A stretch of 64,000 nucleotides of DNA from assembly GCF_900188485.1 (NCBI RefSeq), contig NZ_FZPH01000006.1:340618-404617 (forward strand), in the 5' to 3' direction. Position numbers and translations under genes: made by a program. Source of the stretch: Asanoa hainanensis. Lineage in GTDB: Bacteria; Actinomycetota; Actinomycetes; Mycobacteriales; Micromonosporaceae. This document shows, piece after piece, positions 15,202 to 24,404 of this stretch (position 1 is the stretch's first letter; each line of letters starts with the position of its first letter). The notes beneath the pieces were generated by a model. The model was not told where the DNA came from. It was given only the letters and a program-made list of their open reading frames with translations, and made no database searches.

Positions 15202-16419
15202 ATGAGTGCGGACCTCGTGACGGCGCTGGCGGTGTTGGCGCTTGTCTCCGCGCTCGCCGCAGCGGTCTATGCCGTCGTGCGGCTCCGGGCTCGGCGGGGG
15301 ATCGCTACCGCTACGCAGCGCGCGACCTACGAGGTGCTGCATACCGCTGGGCTGGCCGCCGAGCCGCTGCGGGGTGGACTGACGGCCGCGAGTGCGGCGA
15401 AGGCGGCGAGGCATCTGCGGGTGTTGGTGGGGGCGCCCGGGTTGGCGTTGGCGGATGACAGCACCTTGCTCGCGCTTGACGGGCGCGGTGGGCATCACTC
15501 GCATCAGTTGGAGGCCGCCGCCAAGAAGGCGCTCGCGTCCGGGCGGTCGACCGTGCTGCGGCAGGCCGAGCTGCCCTGCGACCGGGTCGACTGTGAGATC
15601 CGTGGTGCGGTCGTCGCACCCGTGCGCGGCACGACGCCGGTCGCGCTCGTCGCCGTCGCGGACGACCAGCCGGCGCCCGGGCTCGTGCAGGCGACCCTGG
15701 AGACCGCCCGCTGGGCCGCCGCGCAGCTCGCCCTGGCCGAGCTCGACTCGTCCCGCGAGCGGCTGGCCCGCGCCGAGGTCCGCGCCCTGCGCGCCCAGAT
15801 CAGCCCGCACTTCATCTACAACGCGCTCACCGCGATCGCCTCGTTCGTCCGCACCGACCCGGAGCGCGCCCGCGAGCTGATCCTCGAGTTCGCCGAGTTC
15901 ACCCGCTACTCGTTCCGGGCGCACGGCGAGTTCACCACGCTCGCCGAGGAACTGCGCTCGATCGACCGCTACCTGACCATCGAGCGCGCCCGGTTCGGGG
16001 AGCGGCTCCAGGTGCGCCTGCAGATCGCGCCTGAGGTGCTTCCGGTCAGCCTGCCGTTCCTGTGCCTGCAGCCGTTGGTGGAGAACGCCGTGCGCCACGG
16101 CCTGTCCCGCAAACCGGGTCTGGGTATGGTGAGCATCGAGGCCCGTGACGCCGGCGCCGAGTGCCACATCACCGTCGAGGACGACGGCGTCGGCATGGAT
16201 CCGGCGGCGCTCGTCGCGGGAGTGGCCGAAGCCGGCGTGGCCGGTGTCGACGACGCCGGCGCCCACGTCGGGTTGTCCAATGTGGATGAGCGGTTGCGTT
16301 CGGTGTTCGGCGACAAGTTCGGTCTGGTCGTCGAGACGGGAATCGGGGCGGGAACCAGGGTGAGCATGCGGGTGCCGAAGTTCCACCCGGGCGTGCACGC
16401 GGCGGGCGGTGCGCCATGA
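15202..16419 (+). CDS. LytS-type sensor histidine kinase
   Basis: A 405-residue kinase with one N-terminal membrane helix (about 5-27), a GAF-like sensory region (about 45-160), and a LytS-family His kinase core. The phosphorylated His is His203 in QISPHFIYNAL. The ATPase domain has ENAVRHGL (N-box) and a DDGVGMD G-box. The first ~250 nt use many GGG and TTG codons, unlike neighbouring genes. Its stop overlaps the LytTR response regulator start (ATGA), so the two are a cognate pair. The signal is unknown. The downstream secreted proteins are plausible targets but this is inference. Confidence 0.9.
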   Translation: MSADLVTALAVLALVSALAAAVYAVVRLRARRGIATATQRATYEVLHTAGLAAEPLRGGLTAASAAKAARHLRVLVGAPGLALADDSTLLALDGRGGHHSHQLEAAAKKALASGRSTVLRQAELPCDRVDCEIRGAVVAPVRGTTPVALVAVADDQPAPGLVQATLETARWAAAQLALAELDSSRERLARAEVRALRAQISPHFIYNALTAIASFVRTDPERARELILEFAEFTRYSFRAHGEFTTLAEELRSIDRYLTIERARFGERLQVRLQIAPEVLPVSLPFLCLQPLVENAVRHGLSRKPGLGMVSIEARDAGAECHITVEDDGVGMDPAALVAGVAEAGVAGVDDAGAHVGLSNVDERLRSVFGDKFGLVVETGIGAGTRVSMRVPKFHPGVHAAGGAP

Positions 16420-17177
16420 CCGATCGCGGTTTCCTGCGCGTACTCGCCGTCGACGACGAACCGCCGGCCCTCGACGAGCTCGCTTATCTGCTGCGCGCCG
16501 ACCCCCGGGTGGCCCGGCTGCACACCGCCGCCGACGCGACCGAGGCGCTGCGGGTGCTCCGCGACACCGACGTCGACGTCGTCTTCCTCGACATCCGGAT
16601 GCCCGGCCTCGACGGCATGGAGCTGGCCCGGGTGCTGCGCCGGTTCGCCCGGCCACCGGCGATCGTCTTCGTCACCGCGTACGACGACGGCGCCGTCGAC
16701 GCCTTCGACCTCGGCGTGGCCGACTACGTCCGCAAACCCGTACAGGTCGAGCGGTTGAGCGAGTCCATCCGCCGCGTGGTCAGCTCGCGGGTCGTGCCCA
16801 GCCACCCGGCCGCGCTGGCCCGCGCGGAAGAGGACCCGACGATCCCCGTCGAGCTCGCCGGCACCACCCGGATGCTGCCGCGCTCGGCGGTGCGCTGGGT
16901 GGAGGCGCAGGGCGACTACGCCCGGCTGCACACCGCGGACGGCTCGCACCTGGTGCGGGTTCCGTTGGCCACGCTCGCCGACCGGTGGGCGGACGCCGGC
17001 TTCGTGCGCATCCACCGGTCGTATCTGGTGCAGCTGCGGCTGATCGCCGAATTGCGGTTGGCCAACTCCGGCTATGTCGTGGTCGTCGACGAGACCGAGC
17101 TGCCGGTTTCCCGCCGGCACACCCGGGAGCTGAAGGACAAGCTCGTCCGCGCCGCGAAACAGGACTGGAACCGCTAG
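16416..17177 (+). CDS. LytTR family response regulator
   Basis: A 253-residue two-domain regulator. The receiver has the acidic pair in VDDE, phospho-acceptor Asp59 in VFLDIRMPG, Thr at TAYDDGA and Lys107 in VRKPV. The C-terminal LytTR DNA-binding domain spans about 150-250 (VRWVEAQGDYARLHT, VRIHRSYLVQ). LytTR proteins bind paired short repeats upstream of target genes. It is translationally coupled to the kinase by an ATGA overlap and lies 129 bp upstream of the tandem secreted-protein genes, which it may control. Confidence 0.92.
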   Translation: MTDRGFLRVLAVDDEPPALDELAYLLRADPRVARLHTAADATEALRVLRDTDVDVVFLDIRMPGLDGMELARVLRRFARPPAIVFVTAYDDGAVDAFDLGVADYVRKPVQVERLSESIRRVVSSRVVPSHPAALARAEEDPTIPVELAGTTRMLPRSAVRWVEAQGDYARLHTADGSHLVRVPLATLADRWADAGFVRIHRSYLVQLRLIAELRLANSGYVVVVDETELPVSRRHTRELKDKLVRAAKQDWNR

Positions 17178-17306
17178 ATCATCTCGGTCGAACGGCCGAC
17201 GACGCGGGAGCGAAAGCCCTCTATCCTTCGATCGCCAGCTTCGCGCTCACGCGGCTGTGCGGCGCCGCACCTCGACGTGCCGGCGCTCCAACGGGGATAG
17301 GAAGTC

Positions 17307-19391
17307 ATGCCAAACTTCAGAATGCGGCGGATTACGGCCGCGCTTTCCGTTGCCGTAACGGCCGGCGCGCTCGCCGTGTGGGCGACACCCGCGCAGGCGG
17401 CCGGCACCGGCGTGCTGACCGGTCATGTGACGACGAACGCGGGCGCGCCCGCCGCCGACGTCATGGTGCAGGTCCTGCATGCCGAGGACTACACCTACGT
17501 CAACCACGTCTACACCGACGCCGACGGCGCCTACCGGATCGCCGGTCTGGACACCGAGAGCTACCTCATCGGCTTCTCCGGCACCGACGTCGCCGAGCAG
17601 TACTACCACGGCAAGACCGACATCTTCGACGCCGACCCGGTCCAGGTCACCAGCGGGCAGACCAGGACGATCGACGAACGGTTGGTGGCCACCGGTTTCC
17701 TCGTCGGCCGGATCGTCGACGCGTCGGGCACGCCGTACTCCGGCGTCGTCGACGCCCGCGACGCGGAGGGCTGGTCGGCCGGCTGGGGCAGCGCCGACGA
17801 GCTCGGCAACTACCGGATCCCGGTGCCGGTGGGCGCGTACCGCGTCTCGTTCGAGCCGGTCGAGGGCAGCTACCAGCGCCAGTACGTGCCAGGGAAGATC
17901 GTCGCCGAATCCGCCACCTTGTTCGAGGTGGCGGAGGGCGCGGAGGTCCGGGCCGACGACACGGTCCTCGGCGTGGGCATCATCAGCGGGCAGCTCAGAA
18001 ACACCGACGGCACGCCGGCCGTCGGCTTCTCCGTCGCGGCCGAACCCTTCCACGGCAACGAGGGCAGCAGCTTCGAGACGACCGACCGCGACGGCTGGTT
18101 CGGGCTGTCGTCGCAGTTGGCCGGCTCCTACCAGGTGCGGTTCTGGAACGAGAGCCGGAGCCAGTACTTCGACGGCGCGGTCGAATGGGACGACGCCGAC
18201 GCGGTGACCGTGACCGCCGGCCAGGTCACCTACATCAACGAGAGCCTGCTGCCCACCGGCAGCGTGCGCGTGCGGGCCGTCGACGCCATCACCGGCATCG
18301 CTGTCAGCGAGTTCTGCGTCGACATCGCCGGCTGCACCTACAACGGCCAGCTGATCGTGAGCGATCTGTACGAGGGCACGCACGAGCTCGAAGTGAACCC
18401 GGTCGGCACCCACCTGCCGCGCACCGGCAAGGTCACCGTCCGCGCCGACCGCACCACCGACCTGATCGTCCGGCTGTTGCCCGCCGCGAAGGTCACCACG
18501 ACCGTGCTCGACCGGGCCACCGGCCAGCCGCTGGCCGGCGTCTGCCTCGTCGCCTACCAGCCCGCCCGGGCCTACGGGCTCGACGGCGACAGTGGCTGGT
18601 GCAGCAACGCCGCGGGCAAGGTGACGATCATCGGGCTAGAAGCGGGCAACTACCGGCTCTTCGCCCGCCCGCAGAACAAGGCCTACGGGCGCCAGTGGGT
18701 CGGTGCCAACGGTGGCACGGGCGACGAGCGCGCCGCCGCGACCGTCGTCACCAAGGCGGGCAAGACCGTCACCGCACCGACCGTGCTGGTCGACCGCGCC
18801 GGTTCGATCAGCGGCACCGTGACCGACGCCGCCACCGGCGCGCCGATCGAATACGCCGGCGTCGGCACGCTGACCGTGAACCCCGGTTGCGGTTGCGGTG
18901 AGGAGCAGACCGACGCCGCCGGCCGCTACCGGATCGACGGCCTCGGCCCGTACAAGTGGCCGCTGTTCTACGGTCGCTACGCCTACGCCAGCCAGTGGAC
19001 CGGCGGCGCCGCGTCCCGTTACGCGTCGGCCGGCACACAGGTGACGGCCGGCGGCACCGCGACCGTCGATGTTGGACTGACGCGGGGCGTCGCGGTGCGC
19101 GGCAAGCTCGTCGTCCCGCAAGGTTCACCCACCGGTTGGACCCGGATCAGCGTGCTCAACACCGAGACCGGTGACTATGCCGGCACGGCCGACTTCGAGG
19201 GTGACACCTACGAGCTGCGCATGCTGCCCGGCCAGGAGATCCTGTTCCGCTACGGCACCGAGGTCGACGGCGACTACCTCTCGTCGGACCGCGCGGCTCT
19301 CTCGCCGGCGACGCCGGGCGGGCCGGTGCGTTACTCGGTCACCGTGCCGACCGACGGCCTGACCGTCGACGTGCTGGTCGACCGGCCATGA
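17307..19391 (+). CDS. Secreted multidomain beta-sandwich protein, paralogue 1 of 3
   Basis: A 694-residue exported protein: a basic n-region, a hydrophobic core and WATPAQAA as the signal peptidase site (about 26-32), then seven repeats of about 95 residues that resemble carboxypeptidase-regulatory/prealbumin-like beta-sandwiches. Each repeat ends in a Q-aromatic-x-G element, then V-T-x-G-x-T (for example QYYHGKTDIFDAD, then VTSGQT). Four conserved Cys lie in repeats four and five, suggesting two disulfides; this copy has an extra GCGC. There is no sorting motif or C-terminal helix, so it is probably released or loosely wall-bound. AGGAAG precedes the ATG. The function is unknown. Confidence 0.85.
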   Translation: MPNFRMRRITAALSVAVTAGALAVWATPAQAAGTGVLTGHVTTNAGAPAADVMVQVLHAEDYTYVNHVYTDADGAYRIAGLDTESYLIGFSGTDVAEQYYHGKTDIFDADPVQVTSGQTRTIDERLVATGFLVGRIVDASGTPYSGVVDARDAEGWSAGWGSADELGNYRIPVPVGAYRVSFEPVEGSYQRQYVPGKIVAESATLFEVAEGAEVRADDTVLGVGIISGQLRNTDGTPAVGFSVAAEPFHGNEGSSFETTDRDGWFGLSSQLAGSYQVRFWNESRSQYFDGAVEWDDADAVTVTAGQVTYINESLLPTGSVRVRAVDAITGIAVSEFCVDIAGCTYNGQLIVSDLYEGTHELEVNPVGTHLPRTGKVTVRADRTTDLIVRLLPAAKVTTTVLDRATGQPLAGVCLVAYQPARAYGLDGDSGWCSNAAGKVTIIGLEAGNYRLFARPQNKAYGRQWVGANGGTGDERAAATVVTKAGKTVTAPTVLVDRAGSISGTVTDAATGAPIEYAGVGTLTVNPGCGCGEEQTDAAGRYRIDGLGPYKWPLFYGRYAYASQWTGGAASRYASAGTQVTAGGTATVDVGLTRGVAVRGKLVVPQGSPTGWTRISVLNTETGDYAGTADFEGDTYELRMLPGQEILFRYGTEVDGDYLSSDRAALSPATPGGPVRYSVTVPTDGLTVDVLVDRP

Positions 19392-19423
19392 AATCCACTG
19401 TAAACACACGGGGAGGAACGAAA

Positions 19424-21505
19424 GTGAGATCCATCCGACGCCGAACGACGGCCGCCATCGCGGCGGCCGTCCTGGCCGGCACCATCGGAGCGTGGGCGAC
19501 ACCCGCACAGGCGGCCGCCAACGGCTCCATCAGCGGGCATCTGAAGACGGCCGCGGGCGCGCCGGCAGGTGACGTATTGGTCCAGGCATACGACGCGGAG
19601 AGCTGGGCGAGCCTCGCCTTCACCAGCACCGGAGCCGACGGGTCCTACCAGCTCGACGGTCTGGCCAGCGGCCAGTACATCGTCAGCTTCGGCGGCTTCG
19701 ACATCCCCGAGCAGTTCTTCGACCAGAAGACCGACATCTTCGACGCCGACCCCGTCACCGTGACGGCCGGCCAGACCACGGTCGTCGACCAGGACCTGTT
19801 CGCCACCGGCTCTCTCGTGGGACGGATCACCGACGGGAGCGGCGCACCGCTGGAGACGTTCGTACGGGTCTACCGCGCCGATAACGAGGAGTTGGCCGGG
19901 TCGCACGGCACCGACAGCGACGGCACCTTCCGCATCGCGGTGCCGACGGGCACCTACGTCGTGACCTTCGAGCCGGTCGCGAACCTCTACCAGGAGCAGT
20001 ACGTTCCGGGGAAGCTGACCCACGCCGAGGCGCAGCGGTTCGTCGTGGGCGCCGGCCAAGACGTCGCGGTCAACGACACCGCGCTGACGGTCGGCAGCCT
20101 GAGCGGGCGGGTCACCCGCTCCGACGGCACGCCAGCGGCGAACGTCCACCTCAACGTTTCGGCCTTCAACGGCGACCGCGGCGCGGAGTCGGCCAACACC
20201 AACAGCAACGGCGAGTTCACGGTGCCGAAGCTGCTCGACGGCAACTACGAGATCGAGTTCTGGGTCGGCAACCGCACCGAGTACTTCGACCGCACCGCCG
20301 ATCCCGAAGAGGCCGACCCGGTCAGGGTCAGGGGTGGCCAGGACAACCGGATCACACCGAGCCTGCTGCCCACCGGAAGCGTCCGCATCCGGGCCGTGGA
20401 CGCCGTCAGCGGCGTCCTGATCAAGGACATCTGCGCGGAAGGCCAGTGCAGCAACGGCACCGGCCAACTCGTGTTGACCGGCCTGGTCGAGGGCCGACAG
20501 TCGATCTACATCCAGGCCGAGAGCAATCACCTCAGCCGTTCCAGCGACGTCACCGTGCGCGCCGGCCAGACCACCGACATCCTCGTCCGGCTGATGCCCG
20601 GCGCCGGGATCACCACGACGGTCGTCGACAAGGCAACGGGCGCGCCGCTCCCGAACGTCTGCCTGACGCCGTTCAAGCCGAGTGACTTCCACCTGCCCGA
20701 AGGTCAGGGTGGCAACTGCAGCGACTCGGCCGGCAAGGTGACGCTCAAGTGGCTCGAGGCCGGCACGTACCGCCTCTATGCCAAGCCGCTGGACAAGAGC
20801 TACGGCCGGCAGTGGGTCGGCGCGACCGGCGGCACCGGCGACGAACGACAAGCCGCAACGATCACCGTCAAGGCGAGCAAGACCACGACCGCTCCGCAGG
20901 TGCGGATCGACCGTGCCGGGACGATCCGGGGCCGGGTCACCGACGCCGCGACCGGTGCGGCCCTGTCCAACGTCGGAGTCGGTCCGACCACCTGGGGCCG
21001 CAGCCGAGGCCCGGAGGCCACCACCGACGCGGCCGGCAACTACCAGATCGACGGATTCGGCCCGTACCGCTGGCCGTTGTACGTCTCCGACGCCGACGGC
21101 TACGCCAGCGTGTGGACCGGCGGTGCGGTCACCCGTTTCGCTTCCACGGGCACCCAGGTGACCAGCGGCGCGGTCGCCGTCGCCGACTTCGCCATGACCC
21201 GCGGTGTCGCCGTGCGCGGCACCGTCACGACCAACCACGGCACACCGGACTGGGCCTGGATCCGCGTCCTCAACACCGAGACCGGTGACTACGCGGGCAA
21301 CCTCGACTTCAACGGAGGGGCCTACGAGCTCCGCGTGCTGCCTGGCCAGGAGCTCCGCTTCGGAATCCGGCTGACGATCGGCGACAACGGCTACGACTTC
21401 GACAACATCGCGCTCCCCCCGGCCACCCCGGGCGGCCAGCCGCGCCACACAGTCACCGTGCCGGCGAGCGGCCTGACCCTCGACCTGACGATCCCGCTGC
21501 CATGA
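19424..21505 (+). CDS. Secreted multidomain beta-sandwich protein, paralogue 2 of 3
   Basis: A 693-residue protein with the same architecture as its neighbour: a signal peptide ending WATPAQAA, seven repeats, and a final domain ending in an ATPGG block followed by VTVPASGLTLDL. The Cys set is kept (DICAEGQC; NVCLTPF; GGNCSD). The GTG at 19424 is chosen because GGGGAGG stands 7 nt upstream and it gives the same signal-peptide length as the paralogues. An ATG at 19388 overlaps the preceding stop (ATGA) but has no Shine-Dalgarno and would make an odd 43-residue leader. The tight spacing indicates one transcript. Confidence 0.85.
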   Translation: MRSIRRRTTAAIAAAVLAGTIGAWATPAQAAANGSISGHLKTAAGAPAGDVLVQAYDAESWASLAFTSTGADGSYQLDGLASGQYIVSFGGFDIPEQFFDQKTDIFDADPVTVTAGQTTVVDQDLFATGSLVGRITDGSGAPLETFVRVYRADNEELAGSHGTDSDGTFRIAVPTGTYVVTFEPVANLYQEQYVPGKLTHAEAQRFVVGAGQDVAVNDTALTVGSLSGRVTRSDGTPAANVHLNVSAFNGDRGAESANTNSNGEFTVPKLLDGNYEIEFWVGNRTEYFDRTADPEEADPVRVRGGQDNRITPSLLPTGSVRIRAVDAVSGVLIKDICAEGQCSNGTGQLVLTGLVEGRQSIYIQAESNHLSRSSDVTVRAGQTTDILVRLMPGAGITTTVVDKATGAPLPNVCLTPFKPSDFHLPEGQGGNCSDSAGKVTLKWLEAGTYRLYAKPLDKSYGRQWVGATGGTGDERQAATITVKASKTTTAPQVRIDRAGTIRGRVTDAATGAALSNVGVGPTTWGRSRGPEATTDAAGNYQIDGFGPYRWPLYVSDADGYASVWTGGAVTRFASTGTQVTSGAVAVADFAMTRGVAVRGTVTTNHGTPDWAWIRVLNTETGDYAGNLDFNGGAYELRVLPGQELRFGIRLTIGDNGYDFDNIALPPATPGGQPRHTVTVPASGLTLDLTIPLP

Positions 21506-21516
21506 ACGGAAGAAGC

Positions 21517-23592
21517 ATGAGACGAGTACGCGCGACCGCTGCCCTCGCGGCCGTCGCCCTGGCCGGGACGCTGGCGGTGTGGGCGACTCCCGCACAGGCG
21601 GCCGACACCGGCGTCATCTCCGGTCGGGTCACGACCAGCGACGGTGCGCCGGCCGCTGACGTGTTCGTGGCGGTTCTCGACTTCGAGAACTGGGGCGATC
21701 CCGTCGGCTACACCACGACGGCGGCCGACGGCACGTACAGCGTCGGCGGGCTCGCCACCGACGGCTACATCGTGTCGATGTCCGGCGGCGACAACCCGAC
21801 GCAGTACTTCGACGGCAAGACCGACATCTTCGACGCCAACGAGGTCCGGGTCACCACCGGCCAGACGACCACGGTCAACCCGCGGCTGGTCCCGGCCGGC
21901 TTCATCGTCGGCCGGGTGCTGCAGGCCGACGGCGAGCCGCTGACCTCGACCTGGATCAGCATCACCAACGAGAACGGCGTCTCGGTCGGCGGTGCCGGCA
22001 CCGACGACAATGGTGACTACCGTGCCGCGGTCCCGGCGGGCACCTACTTCGCCTCGTTCACGCCTGTCGCGGGCGGCCTCCAGGACCAGTTCATTCCCGG
22101 AAAGCTGGGCCCCGACGACGCCACCCGGATCACGGTCACGGCCGGGCAGGAGACGCGCGCGGACGACACCGCGCTGCGGGTCGGCAACCTGAGCGGCCGG
22201 CTCACCAACGACGACGGCACGCCGGTCCGCGAGGCCTACGTCTACGTGTCGCCGTTCCAGGCCAACGGCAATGGCGTCAACGCGGACACCGACGCGAACG
22301 GCGAGTTCTCGCTGCCGATGATGCTGGTCGGCACCTACATGGTCGAGTTCAACGCCGGGGACCGCCACCAGTTCTTCGACGGCGCGCTCGAGCCGAACGA
22401 CGCCGACCCGGTCACCGTCACGGCCGGCCAGGACACCCGCGTCGTGGAGAGCATGCTGCCGACCGGGACGGTCCGCGTGCGCGCCGTCGACGCCATCAGC
22501 GGCATCGCCATCCGCGACTTCTGTGCCGAGTCCTTCTGCAGCAACGGCACCGGCCAGGTGCTGATGACCGACCAGGCCATCGGCACGCGCGCGATCGGGG
22601 TCTACGCCCAGGGCAACTACCTGAGCCGGGACAGCAACGTCACGGTCCGTGCCAACCAGACCACCGACGTCGTCGCGCGGCTCCTGCCCGGCGCGAAGAT
22701 CACTACGACGGTCGTCGACAAGGCCACCGGTCAGCCGCTGCCCAACGTCTGCGTGTTCGCCTACAAGCCCGCCCAGGTGTACACCCCGGACAACTACGGC
22801 GGCGACCAGTGCAGTGACACCGCCGGCAAGGTGACGCTGGACAAGCTCGCTGCGGGCCCGTACCGGCTCTTCGCACAGCCCCGCAACAACAACACCTACG
22901 GAAAGCAGTGGGTGGCAGCGAACGGCGGCACGGGCGACGAGCGGCTGGCCGCCACGATCACGACCACGACGGGCAAGACCACGGCAGCTCCCCAGGTGAA
23001 GCTGGACCGCGCGGGTTCGATCCGCGGCCGGGTGACCGACGCGGCGACCGGAGCACCGCTGGCCGCCCAGATCGCTCTGTTCACGTCGAGCCCCGGCGCT
23101 GGGGGCCCCGAGACCTACACCGACGCGGACGGCCGGTTCCAGATCGACGGTCTCGGCCCGTACGCGTGGCCGCTGCGCTACAGCTCCGACGGCTACGCGA
23201 CCACCTGGACGGGCGGCGCCGCCAGCCGGTTCGCCGCCACCGGCACCCAGGTGACCACCGGCACGGTGGCCACCGCCGACCTCGCCCTCACCCGCGGGGT
23301 CGCGGTGCGGGGCACCGTGGTGACGAGCCACGGCACCCCGAGGTGGGGTCGGGTCAACGCCTACAACGCCGAGACCGGCGACCTCGCGGGCACGGTCGAC
23401 TTCGCGGGCACCGCCTTCCAGCTGAACGTGCTGTCCGGGCAGGAGCTCCGCTTCGAATACAGCCTCGACATCAACGGATTGTCGTACCGCTCGGACAAGG
23501 CGAAGCTGTCGCCGGCGACCCCGGGCGGGCCGCCGCGGTACACGGTCGTCGTGCCGGCCGGCGGTCTGACGGTCGACATCCTGGCCGGCTGA
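21517..23592 (+). CDS. Secreted multidomain beta-sandwich protein, paralogue 3 of 3
   Basis: A 691-residue third copy. The signal peptide is MRRVRATAALAAVALAG plus the same WATPAQAA site, and the seven repeats keep QYFDGKTDIFDAN, then VTTGQT in the first. Cys residues (DFCAESFC; NVCVFAY; DQCSD) match paralogue 2. ATG at 21517 is preceded by GGAAGAAGC; the ATG at 21502 overlaps the previous stop and adds five residues, so either is possible. The copies have diverged along their whole length, which argues for an old triplication kept by selection rather than a recent duplication. A GNRA-loop terminator follows. Confidence 0.85.
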   Translation: MRRVRATAALAAVALAGTLAVWATPAQAADTGVISGRVTTSDGAPAADVFVAVLDFENWGDPVGYTTTAADGTYSVGGLATDGYIVSMSGGDNPTQYFDGKTDIFDANEVRVTTGQTTTVNPRLVPAGFIVGRVLQADGEPLTSTWISITNENGVSVGGAGTDDNGDYRAAVPAGTYFASFTPVAGGLQDQFIPGKLGPDDATRITVTAGQETRADDTALRVGNLSGRLTNDDGTPVREAYVYVSPFQANGNGVNADTDANGEFSLPMMLVGTYMVEFNAGDRHQFFDGALEPNDADPVTVTAGQDTRVVESMLPTGTVRVRAVDAISGIAIRDFCAESFCSNGTGQVLMTDQAIGTRAIGVYAQGNYLSRDSNVTVRANQTTDVVARLLPGAKITTTVVDKATGQPLPNVCVFAYKPAQVYTPDNYGGDQCSDTAGKVTLDKLAAGPYRLFAQPRNNNTYGKQWVAANGGTGDERLAATITTTTGKTTAAPQVKLDRAGSIRGRVTDAATGAPLAAQIALFTSSPGAGGPETYTDADGRFQIDGLGPYAWPLRYSSDGYATTWTGGAASRFAATGTQVTTGTVATADLALTRGVAVRGTVVTSHGTPRWGRVNAYNAETGDLAGTVDFAGTAFQLNVLSGQELRFEYSLDINGLSYRSDKAKLSPATPGGPPRYTVVVPAGGLTVDILAG

Positions 23593-23622
23593 ACCATCAC
23601 GGCTGAACCACCAGGAACGCCC

Positions 23623-23656
23623 GAAGGGCCCGCACCGGCGACGGTGCGGGCCCTTC
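23623..23656 (+). terminator. Hairpin terminator after the triplicated genes
   Basis: A perfect 15-bp stem (GAAGGGCCCGCACCG / CGGTGCGGGCCCTTC) closed by GCGA, a GNRA-type tetraloop, 31 bp after the stop of paralogue 3. It separates this operon from the two-component genes. Confidence 0.85.
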
Positions 23657-23710
23657 CGCATCTCCACAGCTTGTTCACATCGCCGGACCGGGATCCCCAC
23701 GGGCGCTTAC

Positions 23711-23716
23711 TACAGT
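23711..23716 (+). promoter_or_regulatory. Leaderless -10 element (TACAGT) of the OmpR-type regulator
   Basis: TACAGT ends 7 nt before the ATG at 23724, with no Shine-Dalgarno before it. Confidence 0.5.
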
Positions 23717-23723
23717 CGCCGGC

Positions 23724-24404
23724 ATGAGAGAGCGCCGGATCCTGGTCGTAGAGGACGAGCGGACGATCGCCGACTCGATCGCCGTGCGGCTGCGGGCGGA
23801 AGGTTTCGCGGTCAGCCTGGCGGGCGACGGCCCGGCCGCGGTCGAGACCGCCCGGCGCGAACCACCCGACCTGGTCGTCCTCGACATCATGCTGCCGGGC
23901 TTCGACGGCCTGGAGGTGTGCCGGCGGATCCAGGCCGACCGGCCGGTGCCGGTGCTCATGCTCACGGCCCGCGACGACGAGAACGACATGCTCGTCGGCC
24001 TCGCGGTCGGCGCCGACGACTACCTCACCAAGCCGTTCTCGATGCGCGAGCTCGCGGCCCGGGTGCACGCCCTGCTGCGCCGGGTGCAGCGGTCCCACTC
24101 GGCCGGTCCGGCCCCGATCCGGCTCGGCGACCTGGAGATCAACCAGGCGGAGCGCCGGGTCAGCCGGGCGGGCGTCGAGGCGCATCTGACCCCGACCGAG
24201 TTCGACCTGCTGGTGCACCTCGCCGGCCGGCCGCGCACGGTGCTGCCCCGGGAACGGCTGCTCGCGGAGGTCTGGGGCTGGGGCGACGGCTCCGGCACCC
24301 GCACCGTCGACAGCCACATCAAGGCGCTGCGCCGCAAGCTCGGCGCCGACCTGATCCGCACCGTGCACGGCGTCGGCTACGCGCTGGAGGTGCAGCAGCC
24401 GTGA
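23724..24404 (+). CDS. OmpR/PhoB family response regulator
   Basis: A 226-residue regulator with a receiver domain (acidic pair in VVEDE, phospho-acceptor Asp54 in VVLDIMLPG, Lys in YLTKPFS near 103) and a winged-helix DNA-binding domain from about 130, including LTPTEFDLLVHLA and TVDSHIKALRRKLG. It overlaps the histidine kinase gene by 4 nt (GTGA) and should be its partner. A -10 element ends 7 nt before the ATG, implying a leaderless transcript for the three-gene operon. Targets are unknown. Confidence 0.93.
   Translation: MRERRILVVEDERTIADSIAVRLRAEGFAVSLAGDGPAAVETARREPPDLVVLDIMLPGFDGLEVCRRIQADRPVPVLMLTARDDENDMLVGLAVGADDYLTKPFSMRELAARVHALLRRVQRSHSAGPAPIRLGDLEINQAERRVSRAGVEAHLTPTEFDLLVHLAGRPRTVLPRERLLAEVWGWGDGSGTRTVDSHIKALRRKLGADLIRTVHGVGYALEVQQP

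Noticed and set aside
16409-18901. An 830-codon alternative plus-strand frame over the LytTR gene and first repeat gene
   Set aside because: It is an out-of-frame shadow with Arg/His-rich sequence; the real frames have clear families and signal peptide.
17307-23592. Triplicated genes as an assembly artefact or a recent repeat expansion
   Set aside because: The copies differ along their full length in both DNA and protein and have different start contexts, so they are old paralogues.
19331-23700. Long minus-strand frames antisense to the triplicated secreted proteins
   Set aside because: Their low-complexity, charge-rich translations mirror the repeat genes on the other strand; no start site, domain or promoter supports them.
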